Assembly (NCBI GenBank): GCA_005885565.1
Contig: VAXK01000287.1
Coordinates: 1-9,266 of the forward strand
DNA from: Actinomycetota bacterium
Lineage (GTDB): Bacteria; Actinomycetota; Thermoleophilia; Gaiellales; Gaiellaceae
Direction of reading: 5' to 3'
DNA: 9,266 nucleotides
Each line of letters begins with the position of its first letter. Within the stretch, counting starts at the first letter, position 1. A program made the position numbers and the translations under genes. The notes under the pieces were generated by a model. The model was given only the letters and a program-made list of their open reading frames with translations, searched no databases and was not told the origin of the DNA. This document shows, one piece after another, positions 1 through 5,852 of the stretch.

Positions 1-150
1 CGACATGGTGTACATAGCATGGCTCGCGCTCGCCCTTGTCCGGGCACGCGGCACACCAGTCCAGGCGTAGCGGCCCAACCATCGCGGAGACGAAGCGGAT
101 CCGCGGAAGCCTGCGGTCTTTCTCCTCTTTTCGGCCGACCCTCTAACTCT

Positions 151-180
151 CCCGATAGGCTCGGGCACCGTTGGGCGGTG
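151..180. other. Two adjacent short hairpins
   Basis: CCCGA (151-155) pairs with TCGGG (161-165) around a 5-nt loop. Immediately after, CACCG (166-170) pairs with CGGTG (176-180) around another 5-nt loop, and one more G-C pair can form if G165 is shared. Two back-to-back perfect stems in non-coding DNA suggest a structured RNA leader, which could be read from either strand. There is no T-run on either side, so they do not look like intrinsic terminators. The function is unknown. Confidence 0.4.
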
Positions 181-259
181 CGGAGACGGACCAGCTACCA
201 CCAGAGTCGCCCTTCCGCCGAGCCGCCCATCGTTTCGAAGGACATTCCGAAGGGCTCAT

Positions 260-269
260 CTAGTACTAG
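260..269. promoter_or_regulatory. 10-bp perfect palindrome CTAGTACTAG upstream of bolA
   Basis: CTAGTACTAG equals its own reverse complement. It lies 24 bp centre-to-centre upstream of a second perfect 10-bp palindrome that abuts the bolA start. A/T-rich palindromes are uncommon in DNA this GC-rich. It could be an operator half or part of the promoter. No known binding-site family was recognised. Confidence 0.35.
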
Positions 270-283
270 CGCGGCGTGCGACC

Positions 284-293
284 ATAGGCCTAT
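284..293. promoter_or_regulatory. 10-bp perfect palindrome ATAGGCCTAT touching the bolA start codon
   Basis: ATAGGCCTAT is a perfect inverted repeat ending on the base before the bolA ATG at 294. A TANNNT-type hexamer (TATGGT, minus strand, 281-286) overlaps it. The site could be an operator over the transcription start of bolA, or part of divergent promoters. No Shine-Dalgarno sequence is present here, so bolA may have a very short leader or none. Confidence 0.35.
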
Positions 294-527
294 ATGGCCA
301 CGGCACCGCTCGAAACCTTGCTGCAAGGCGCATTTCCGGACGCGACCGAGCTCGTCGTCGAGGATCGGACCGGCGGCGGGGACCACTTCCAGGTCACCGT
401 CACGAGCCCGCGCTTCAACGGGCTCTCGCTCCTCGACCAGCACCGGCTCGTGAACGAGGCCCTCGCAGACCCCTTCGCCGATGGCACCATTCATGAGCTG
501 CGAATCAGAACGAGAGGAACCCAATGA
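294..527 (+). CDS. bolA: BolA/IbaG-family protein
   Basis: This 77-residue protein matches the small BolA fold: an N-terminal helix, a variable loop (GGGDHF, residues 27-32, with His31), the strand QVTVTSPRFNG, the conserved helix segment DQHRLVNEAL and the terminal strand IHELRIRT. BolA proteins bind monothiol glutaredoxins through a shared [2Fe-2S] cluster and act in Fe-S trafficking, iron sensing or transcription control. The next gene is exactly such a glutaredoxin, with a 4-nt ATGA overlap (524-527), which implies translational coupling and a common complex. The ATG at 294 is the first start after an in-frame TAG at 285. There is no SD before it, and a perfect palindrome abuts it. Family assignment is strong. 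The choice between BolA proper and other BolA subgroups is less certain. Confidence 0.9.
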   Translation: MATAPLETLLQGAFPDATELVVEDRTGGGDHFQVTVTSPRFNGLSLLDQHRLVNEALADPFADGTIHELRIRTRGTQ

Positions 528-895
528 GCGAGCTTCGCGAGACGATCCAGCAGGTGATCGAGAACGAGCCGGTTGCGCTCTTCATGAAGGGCACGCCCCA
601 ATTCGTCATGTGCGGGAACTCGGAGCGGGCGCTGCGCGCGCTCCGCGAGGCCGGCGCGCCGGTCACCGCCGTCGACATCCTCCCCGACCCGCGCATCCGC
701 CAGGAGCTCTCGGCGGTCTCCGGCTGGCCGACCATCCCGCAGGTGTTCGTCCGCGGGGAGCTGATCGGCGGCGCCGACATCGTCGAAGAGCTCGCGGCGA
801 GCGGCGACCTCGAGCGGAAGCTCGAAGAGAGACTCGGCGCGGAATACCGCTCCGAAGAAGCCGGCGGCCGCGTCGTCGACGTCCTGGCGGCCTAG
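524..895 (+). CDS. grxD: Monothiol glutaredoxin (Grx4/GrxD type) with CGNS active site
   Basis: The protein has 123 residues. It has the single-domain monothiol glutaredoxin layout: the MKGTP loop (residues 21-25, with the glutathione-contacting Lys22), active-site Cys30, the TIPQVFV cis-Pro segment and the GGADI glutathione-binding turn. These proteins carry a glutathione-ligated [2Fe-2S] cluster, pass it to acceptor proteins and pair with BolA, which is encoded just upstream with an ATGA overlap. An SD-like GAGAGGA (512-518) precedes the ATG. The odd feature is the active site, CGNS rather than the family-typical CGFS: Phe is replaced by Asn while Cys and Ser are kept. The last 20 or so residues after the Grx core (EYRSEEAGGRVVDVLAA) form a short extra tail. 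The stop lies 3 nt from the stop of the opposing gene. Confidence 0.92.
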   Translation: MSELRETIQQVIENEPVALFMKGTPQFVMCGNSERALRALREAGAPVTAVDILPDPRIRQELSAVSGWPTIPQVFVRGELIGGADIVEELAASGDLERKLEERLGAEYRSEEAGGRVVDVLAA

Positions 896-898
896 GTT

Positions 899-3088
899 CT
901 AGGACGCCGCCTCGACCAGGTGGTCGGGGCGCCAGAGCTCGTACGGCTCGAGCCCGGCGTGGCGGGCGTCGAGCGAGCGCAGGAGCGCGGTGACGACGCT
1001 CGGGTCGAACTGCGTGCCGGAGCAGCGGTCGAGCTCGGCGCGCGCCGCCTCGAGGTCGAGCGCCGGCCGGTACGGACGCGGCTCGACCATCGCGCGGAAC
1101 GCGTCGCAGACGGCGACGATGCGGGCGCCGAGCGGGATCTCCTCGCCGCTCAGGCCGTCCGGATAGCCGCCCCCGTCCCAACGCTCGTGGCTGGAGCGGA
1201 CGATCGGCACGACGTTCGCCAGCGCCTCGATCGGCGCGAGGATCCGCTCGCCGACGACCGGATGCGTGCGCATCACGGCCCATTCCTCGTCGTCGAGTGC
1301 CGACCGCTTGTGGAGGACCGCCTCCGGGATCCGGATCTTGCCGATGTCGTGGAGGAGCGCGCCGAGCTCGATCGCCTGCACGAGCTCCTCGCTCGCCCCG
1401 AGTCGCCGCGCGACCGCGACCGCGAGGTCGGAGACCTCGCGCGCGTGCGCGCTCGTGTAGTCGTCCTTCGCCTCGAGCGCGCTCGTCAGCGACGCGAGCG
1501 TCTCGCGGTAGAGCCGCTCGACGGCCTCGGCGTGCTCGAACTGCGCGAGCAGCACCTCGAGGTGGCCGACGAGGAGCTCGGCGAGCGCGGTGTCGGCGCC
1601 GTCGAACGAGCGCTGCCGCGCGTCGTAGACCTCGACGAGCCCCCACGGCCGCCCGCGCACGCGGATCGGGAGCATCAGCACGGCGTGCAGGCCGAGCTTG
1701 CGCAGCACGAAGGCTTCGCTCTCGTCGAGGCTCTCGTCCGCAAGCGACACCGCGCGCGGCACGCCGCTCTCGAGCACCTCCTTCGTCTGCGGGTAGTCGT
1801 CGACGAGGAACATGCCGCCGGTGTCGAGCCGCCACGGCGCGTGCGCGAAGCTCACGTCGTCGACGAGCGCGCCGTCCGTCAGGCGGGAGACAGCGCACGC
1901 GGTCGCGCGCAGCATCACGGCGAGATGGCGCGTCGCCGCTTGGAGCATGCCCTCGCACGTCCGTTCGCGGCCGAGTGCGCGGCCGGCGTTCCAGAGCTCG
2001 CGCAGCGCGACGTCGCGGAAGCCGCTCTCGCCCATGCGCTCACGCAGCTCGCGGTAGAGGAGGTCGAGGCTCGTCCCGCCCGCGCCCGCCTCGCCGTCGT
2101 CGGCGAAGGTAATCGCGGTGTCCTTGCCCGCCCGCTTCGCCGCGATCAGGGCGAGGTCGGCCTTGCTGACGAGCTCCTCCTTGGAGCGCGCGTCGACCGG
2201 AAAGGACGCAACGCCGGCAGATAGCGTCTGCCCGACGAGGTGCTGGGCGGTCGCGCGTCGGATGCGGTCGGCGAGCTGGATCCCCGCGGCGGCCTCGCCG
2301 TCGACGACCACGGCGAACTCGTCGCCACCGACGCGGAACGCCTCCTCGCCGGCGCGGCACTGCTGGGTCAGCGTCCGCGCGAGCTCCCGTAGGACGCGAT
2401 CGCCGGCCGGGTGGCCCTCGTCGTCGTTCAGGCGCTTGAAGTCGTCGAGGTCGCAGAGGAGCAGCGTGACCTGGCTCCCGGTCGAGTGGGCGCGCAGGAG
2501 CACGCTGTCGAGGTGCTCCTGGAAGGCGCGATGGTTGCCGAGATCGGTCAGCGGGTCACGCCGCGCCTCGGCGTGCGTGAGGGCGAGGCGGCGCGCGTTG
2601 GCGAGCGAGGCGCCCGCGAGCTCGGTCGCAGTGACGAGGAGGCTGGGATGGATGCCGACGTGCGCGCCGGTCGGGACCCCGACGAGGAGCGCCCCGAAGA
2701 TCTCGCCGCCGGCCGCGATCGGCGCGGCGAAGGCCTCGCGGCACGAGGCGCCGTAGCCGGCGAGCTCCGCCACCTCGCCCGCGCCGGCCGCGACGAGACG
2801 CCCTTCCTCGAAGCAGCGGGCGACGACGCGCGGCAGGCCAAGCGGCTGCCGCACGAGGAAGCCGACCGCGGCGGCCTGGAGCGGAGCCCGGCCGGAGCCG
2901 ACGAGGTAGACCGCGGTCGGGCCGCCTCCTGAGATCTCGCCGACGTGGCGCGCGAGGAGCTGCGCGATCGTCGAGCTGTCCGCGGAGAGCGCAAGCTCCC
3001 GCGCGAGACGCAGCGCACGCGTGGACTGCGTGAGCAGGCGCTCCGACGCCTCCGGAACCGCCGGCGGCTCCTCCCTCCGACTCTCCAT
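899..3088 (-). CDS. GAF-GGDEF-GAF-HD-GYP cyclic di-GMP turnover protein
   Basis: This is a soluble, predicted cytoplasmic signalling protein of 729 residues from the chosen start. Domains in order: a GAF-like sensor (about 25-170); GGDEF diguanylate cyclase (about 175-330) with metal-site Asp213 in DLDDFK and an intact GGDEF at 254-258; a second GAF-like domain (about 370-520); and an HD-GYP phosphodiesterase domain (about 535-715) with H548, H580-D581, K584, H609, GYP at 641-643 and D662. The product site therefore looks competent for making c-di-GMP, and the C-terminal half for degrading it. Two oddities: the inhibitory I-site position reads R245-A-G-E248 instead of RxxD, and the usual HHE of the HD-GYP domain is S633-H634-E635. 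No membrane segment or signal peptide is seen, so the GAF domains probably sense an internal ligand. The start is the ATG at 3088, which has a strong AAGGAGG 11 nt upstream; a TTG 15 codons earlier (3133) is the alternative. Confidence 0.93.
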   Translation of the reverse strand: MESRREEPPAVPEASERLLTQSTRALRLARELALSADSSTIAQLLARHVGEISGGGPTAVYLVGSGRAPLQAAAVGFLVRQPLGLPRVVARCFEEGRLVAAGAGEVAELAGYGASCREAFAAPIAAGGEIFGALLVGVPTGAHVGIHPSLLVTATELAGASLANARRLALTHAEARRDPLTDLGNHRAFQEHLDSVLLRAHSTGSQVTLLLCDLDDFKRLNDDEGHPAGDRVLRELARTLTQQCRAGEEAFRVGGDEFAVVVDGEAAAGIQLADRIRRATAQHLVGQTLSAGVASFPVDARSKEELVSKADLALIAAKRAGKDTAITFADDGEAGAGGTSLDLLYRELRERMGESGFRDVALRELWNAGRALGRERTCEGMLQAATRHLAVMLRATACAVSRLTDGALVDDVSFAHAPWRLDTGGMFLVDDYPQTKEVLESGVPRAVSLADESLDESEAFVLRKLGLHAVLMLPIRVRGRPWGLVEVYDARQRSFDGADTALAELLVGHLEVLLAQFEHAEAVERLYRETLASLTSALEAKDDYTSAHAREVSDLAVAVARRLGASEELVQAIELGALLHDIGKIRIPEAVLHKRSALDDEEWAVMRTHPVVGERILAPIEALANVVPIVRSSHERWDGGGYPDGLSGEEIPLGARIVAVCDAFRAMVEPRPYRPALDLEAARAELDRCSGTQFDPSVVTALLRSLDARHAGLEPYELWRPDHLVEAAS

Positions 3089-3099
3089 GCTCGAGGCTG

Positions 3100-3106
3100 C
3101 CTCCTT
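3100..3106 (-). promoter_or_regulatory. Shine-Dalgarno AAGGAGG deciding the GGDEF/HD-GYP start
   Basis: AAGGAGG on the minus strand lies 11 nt before the ATG at 3088. It is among the strongest SD sequences in the window and favours this ATG over the upstream in-frame TTG at 3133, which has no SD. Confidence 0.6.
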
Positions 3107-3162
3107 CGCCGCAGTTCCCACCCTCTGCGCCAATTAAGGCCCGGAAGCGGAGAGCTCTCATC

Positions 3163-3175
3163 ACCCCTAAGGGGT
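3163..3175. promoter_or_regulatory. Perfect 13-bp palindrome, candidate operator between divergent genes
   Basis: ACCCCT-A-AGGGGT is a perfect 6+1+6 inverted repeat in the roughly 100-bp gap between the divergent c-di-GMP gene and the PLP enzyme gene. It ends 5 bp before the -10-like TAGAAT (3181-3186) of the latter, so it falls in the spacer of that promoter and would block polymerase if bound by a dimeric regulator. It is also upstream of the likely minus-strand promoter, so it could act on both genes. The regulator is unknown. Confidence 0.5.
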
Positions 3176-3180
3176 AGCCG

Positions 3181-3186
3181 TAGAAT
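3181..3186 (+). promoter_or_regulatory. -10 element TAGAAT of a leaderless transcript
   Basis: TAGAAT fits the actinobacterial TANNNT -10 consensus. It ends exactly 6 nt before the GTG at 3193, which puts transcription start on or next to the start codon. No SD lies at normal distance, and the TAG inside the hexamer is an in-frame stop for the gene, so no upstream start is possible. The -35 region (about 3158-3163, TCATCA) is poor. Confidence 0.6.
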
Positions 3187-3192
3187 CGGGGC

Positions 3193-4338
3193 GTGGACTT
3201 CGAGACGCGCGCGATCCACGAGGGGCAGGAGCCGGACCCGGCCACGGGGGCCGTGACCGTTCCGATCTACCAGACGTCGACCTACGCGCAGGAGGCGGTC
3301 GGCGACCACAAGGGCTACGAGTACTCGCGCGTCGCGAACCCGACCCGGACCGCGCTCCAGCGCTGCCTCGCCTCCCTCGAGGGCGCGGATCACGGCGTCG
3401 CGTTCGCCTCCGGGCTCGCCGCCGCGACGACGCTCGTGCACCTCCTCTCGCCCGGCGAGCGCATCGTCGCCGTCAACGACGTCTACGGCGGCATCTACCG
3501 CATGTTCTCCCAGGTCTACGAGCCCAAGGGCTACGAGTTCGAGTGGGTGCCGGCGGCCGACATGAGCGCGAACCTCGCCGAGCACCTCGACGAGCGCACG
3601 CGGCTCGTCTGGCTCGAGACGCCGACGAACCCGCTCCTGAACGTCGTCGACATCCGGGCGGCCGCCGAGGCGGCGCACGCAGCGGGAGCGCTCGTCGTCG
3701 TCGACAACACGTTCGCGACCCCGTACCTCCAGCGGCCGCTCGAGCTCGGCGCCGACGTCGTCCTGCACTCGACGACGAAGTACCTCGGCGGCCACTCGGA
3801 CGTCATCGGCGGGTTCCTCGCCACGAACGACCCGACGGTGGCCGAACGGCTCTTCTTCCTGCAGAAGTCGCTCGGCGGGATCCCCGGGCCCTTCGACGCG
3901 TGGCTCGTCCTGCGCGGTGTGAAGACGCTCGCCGTCCGCATGCGCCGGCACTGCGAGAACGCGCGCGCGGTGGCGGAGTTCCTCGACGCCCACCCGCGCG
4001 TCGAGCGCGTCCTCTACCCCGGCCTCGCGAGCCACCCCGGGCACGACGTGGCCGCCCGCCAGATGGCCGACTTCGGCGGGATGGTGTGCTTCCTGGCCGA
4101 GTCGGAGGAGGAGGCGGTCGGGCTCGTCGCGCGCACGAAGATCTGGAAGCTCGCCGAGTCGCTCGGCGGCGTCGAGAGCCTCATCGAGCACCCGGCGCGG
4201 ATGACGCACGCGTCGACGGCGGATGCGCCCTTCGCCACACCGCGGAACCTCGTCCGCCTGTCGGTCGGGCTCGAGTCGCCCGACGACCTCGTGGCCGACC
4301 TCGAGGCGGCGCTCGTCCGCTCCGCGGCGGCCGTGTAG
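3193..4338 (+). CDS. metB: Cystathionine gamma-synthase / gamma-lyase family PLP enzyme
   Basis: This is a 381-residue Cys/Met-metabolism PLP enzyme of normal family length. Landmarks: YSR (44-46) and S73-G74-L75 of the PLP-phosphate site, Y98 for ring stacking, the pyridine-binding D171 in VVDNTFATPY, the Schiff-base lysine K196 in HSTTKYLGGHSD, and the C-terminal signature AESLGGVESLIEHPARMTH. Cytoplasmic and homotetrameric by family. The likely reaction is joining cysteine to an activated homoserine (O-acetyl or O-succinyl) to form cystathionine for methionine synthesis. The close relative gamma-lyase, acting in the reverse trans-sulfuration direction, cannot be excluded from sequence alone. 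GTG at 3193 is the only nearby start, since an in-frame TAG sits 12 nt upstream. The gene appears to be leaderless and carries a palindromic candidate operator over its promoter. No other methionine gene is in the window. Confidence 0.9.
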   Translation: MDFETRAIHEGQEPDPATGAVTVPIYQTSTYAQEAVGDHKGYEYSRVANPTRTALQRCLASLEGADHGVAFASGLAAATTLVHLLSPGERIVAVNDVYGGIYRMFSQVYEPKGYEFEWVPAADMSANLAEHLDERTRLVWLETPTNPLLNVVDIRAAAEAAHAAGALVVVDNTFATPYLQRPLELGADVVLHSTTKYLGGHSDVIGGFLATNDPTVAERLFFLQKSLGGIPGPFDAWLVLRGVKTLAVRMRRHCENARAVAEFLDAHPRVERVLYPGLASHPGHDVAARQMADFGGMVCFLAESEEEAVGLVARTKIWKLAESLGGVESLIEHPARMTHASTADAPFATPRNLVRLSVGLESPDDLVADLEAALVRSAAAV

Positions 4339-4373
4339 CGGAACCTGCGCGGGGCTGCGCGTGTAGAGACGGC

Positions 4374-4985
4374 ATGAGAAACCTCCTCTTCATCGTCTTT
4401 GCAGCCGCCGTCTCGGTCCTCGTCGTCGCGTCGACCGCCTTCGCGAAGGGCGCCACGCAGGCGACGATCAACGGGCCCGGGCTGCACAAGGGCGGGCTCG
4501 TCCTGCGCAGCGACAACGGCGGCGACCCGTCGAGCGGCTCGAGGCTCGGTGAGCTCGCCACCGCGGCCGGGTTCTTCCCGGCGGTGTTCAACCAGGCGCC
4601 GGACCCGATGCTGCGCGTTCGGCCGAAGGGCACCCTCGGGCCGAAGTACACCGTCGACTACGTCATGCCCGGCCCGAACGACACGAGCTCGACGATTCGC
4701 CAGGATCTCTACCCGTACGCGAAGCCCTACGCGCTGAGCTACACGAAGCCCGGGCAGCCCTTCTGGGGCCGGGGCCAGGGTACGCACGGCGGCTGGTTCC
4801 TGACCACCTCGGCGGTACGGACGACGCTCGGGCTGCCGGCGCAGCCGCCTGCGACGAGCACGGGTGACGGCACCGGCTGGCTCCGCTGGGTCGCGCTCGC
4901 GATCACGATCGCAGCCGGGCTGGCGCTGGTCGGCGTGCTGTCGCTGGTGGCGCTTCGCCGCCGGCCGGGACCCGCCACCGCGTAG
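4374..4985 (+). CDS. Membrane-anchored extracytoplasmic protein of unknown function
   Basis: The protein has 203 residues. An N-terminal signal peptide (hydrophobic core 4-20, likely cleavage after AFA at 24) is followed by an extracytoplasmic region of about 140 residues. The C-terminal transmembrane helix spans about 168-194 and ends in RRRP, giving a type-I topology with a short basic cytoplasmic tail. The exported part begins ATINGPGL, is rich in Gly, Pro and Thr, contains no Cys, and has an aromatic stretch YPYAKPYALSY (113-123) plus WGRGQGTHGGWF (131-142). No catalytic motif is evident and I do not recognise the family. The ATG at 4374 is chosen because it opens the signal peptide; the frame stays open upstream but only as a shadow of the preceding gene. 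Only a weak SD is present. It lies 35 nt after the PLP enzyme gene and may be co-transcribed with it. Confidence 0.8.
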   Translation: MRNLLFIVFAAAVSVLVVASTAFAKGATQATINGPGLHKGGLVLRSDNGGDPSSGSRLGELATAAGFFPAVFNQAPDPMLRVRPKGTLGPKYTVDYVMPGPNDTSSTIRQDLYPYAKPYALSYTKPGQPFWGRGQGTHGGWFLTTSAVRTTLGLPAQPPATSTGDGTGWLRWVALAITIAAGLALVGVLSLVALRRRPGPATA

Positions 4986-4991
4986 TCGGCA

Positions 4992-4997
4992 TACGAT
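4992..4997 (+). promoter_or_regulatory. -10 element TACGAT of a leaderless transcript
   Basis: TACGAT (TANNNT) ends exactly 6 nt before the GTG start at 5004, the same geometry as TAGAAT before 3193. The in-frame TAG at 4983-4985 leaves no room for an upstream start, and no SD is present. No recognisable -35 lies 17 bp upstream. Confidence 0.5.
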
Positions 4998-5003
4998 GAG
5001 CGC

Positions 5004-5852
5004 GTGGACGCGCTCGCGCCCATCGACCTTCGGTTCGGTGGACGCGAGCGCGTCATCGGCGTCTACCTGCTGGAGACCGGCGACGGCCCCGCGCTCTTCG
5101 ACTGCGGCCCGTCGACCTGCGTCGAGCGGCTGAGGGAAGGCCTCCGCGGGCGCGGGCTCGCGCTCACCGACCTTCGCCACCTCCTCCTCTCGCACATCCA
5201 CCTCGACCACGCGGGCGCCGCCGGCGTCCTCGTGCGCGAGCACCCGGGCCTGCGCGTCCACGTCTCGGAGGTCGGCGCGCCGCACCTCGTCGACCCGACG
5301 CGGCTGGAGCGAAGCGCGCGGCGCCTGTACGGCGCCGAGTTCGATGCCCTGTGGGGCGAGCTCGCGCCGGTCCCCGAGCGTAACGTCGACGTCGTCCGGC
5401 GAGACGTACTCGGTCTCGAGTGCTTCCCCTCACCAGGCCACGCACGACACCACGTCTGCTACGTCGATCGCGACGGAACCCTCTACGCGGGCGACGCGGC
5501 AGGCGTTCGCATCCAGCCGGCCCGCTACGTCATGCCTCCGACTCCCCCACCCGAGCTCGACCTCGAAGCCTGGGAGGCGAGCTTGGACGAGATCGAGCGC
5601 CGCGCGCCGGAGCGGCTTGCGCTCATCCACTTCGGCGTCGTCTCCGAGCCCGCCCCGCACCTTGCCGAGCTCCGCCGGAGGCTGCGCGAATGGAGCGCGA
5701 TCGTCGAGCGGGGCGCGGGGGAGGAGGAGTTCGCCGCGGCGGTCCGCGCGGAGATGGACGAGGAGCGCCCGGCGTACGAGGCCGCGATACCGATCCGGCA
5801 GTCGTACGCGGGCCTGAAGCGCTACTGGGACAAGCGGCGGGAAGCGGCGTGA
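5004..5852 (+). CDS. MBL-fold metallo-hydrolase
   Basis: This 282-residue cytoplasmic enzyme has a complete metallo-beta-lactamase-fold metal site: H64-x-H66-x-D68-H69 in LSHIHLDHAG, H146 in SPGHARHH, D164 in YAGDA and H209 in LIHFG. With all seven ligand positions present, a di-metal (usually zinc) hydrolase of the glyoxalase-II-like group is expected. The substrate cannot be read from sequence; a thioester, lactone or phosphoester is typical. The C-terminal 70 residues form a helical, charged extension (about 215-282). GTG at 5004 is the only possible nearby start, bounded by an in-frame stop 21 nt upstream, and it looks leaderless. The stop overlaps the start of the next gene (GTGA, 5849-5852), so hydrolase and exporter are probably translated together. 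Confidence 0.9.
   Translation: MDALAPIDLRFGGRERVIGVYLLETGDGPALFDCGPSTCVERLREGLRGRGLALTDLRHLLLSHIHLDHAGAAGVLVREHPGLRVHVSEVGAPHLVDPTRLERSARRLYGAEFDALWGELAPVPERNVDVVRRDVLGLECFPSPGHARHHVCYVDRDGTLYAGDAAGVRIQPARYVMPPTPPPELDLEAWEASLDEIERRAPERLALIHFGVVSEPAPHLAELRRRLREWSAIVERGAGEEEFAAAVRAEMDEERPAYEAAIPIRQSYAGLKRYWDKRREAA

Larger units (their letters stand above)
1..293. other. Left-end region without a confident gene
   Basis: This 293-base stretch holds no reading frame I recognise. On the minus strand an ATG at 82 opens a frame running off the left edge, with 27 visible residues that include WCAACPDKGE. It could be the start of a gene, but it has no well-spaced ribosome binding site and relatively many A/T third positions, so I do not call it. 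A purine-rich SD-like run (AGAGGAG on the minus strand, about 121-128) has no usable start codon at normal distance. The region also contains two adjacent hairpins (151-180) and two palindromes (260-269 and 284-293), listed separately. I looked for a tRNA T-loop signature and for 5S, RNase P, tmRNA and SRP RNA core motifs and saw none. Confidence 0.5.

Noticed and set aside
1..82. Minus-strand frame from ATG 82 running off the left edge
   Set aside because: Only 27 residues are visible, with no well-placed SD and modest GC at third positions; not enough to call a gene.
19..453. Plus-strand frame overlapping the bolA start
   Set aside because: It is Ser/Arg/Pro-rich with no motif and runs through the well-supported bolA in another frame.
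663..1958. Long minus-strand frame rich in Arg and Ala overlapping the glutaredoxin and c-di-GMP genes
   Set aside because: It is low-complexity Arg/Ala/Gly translation typical of the wrong frame of high-GC genes, and it overlaps two well-recognised proteins.
920..2224. Long plus-strand frame opposite the c-di-GMP gene
   Set aside because: It is antisense to a protein with clear GGDEF and HD-GYP motifs; its composition (Arg/Ala/Glu/Val runs) is that of a shadow and it has no domain.
3131..3133. TTG start for the c-di-GMP protein 15 codons upstream of the chosen ATG
   Set aside because: It has no Shine-Dalgarno sequence, while the ATG at 3088 has AAGGAGG 11 nt upstream. It remains possible as an alternative.
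2548..4209. Long minus-strand frame across the divergent promoter and the PLP enzyme gene
   Set aside because: It covers the intergenic region and the antisense of a well-conserved enzyme, with no recognisable motif.
4347..4360. GCGC-6 nt-GCGC hairpin after the PLP enzyme gene as a terminator
   Set aside because: The stem is only 4 bp with no T-run, so it is too weak to call.
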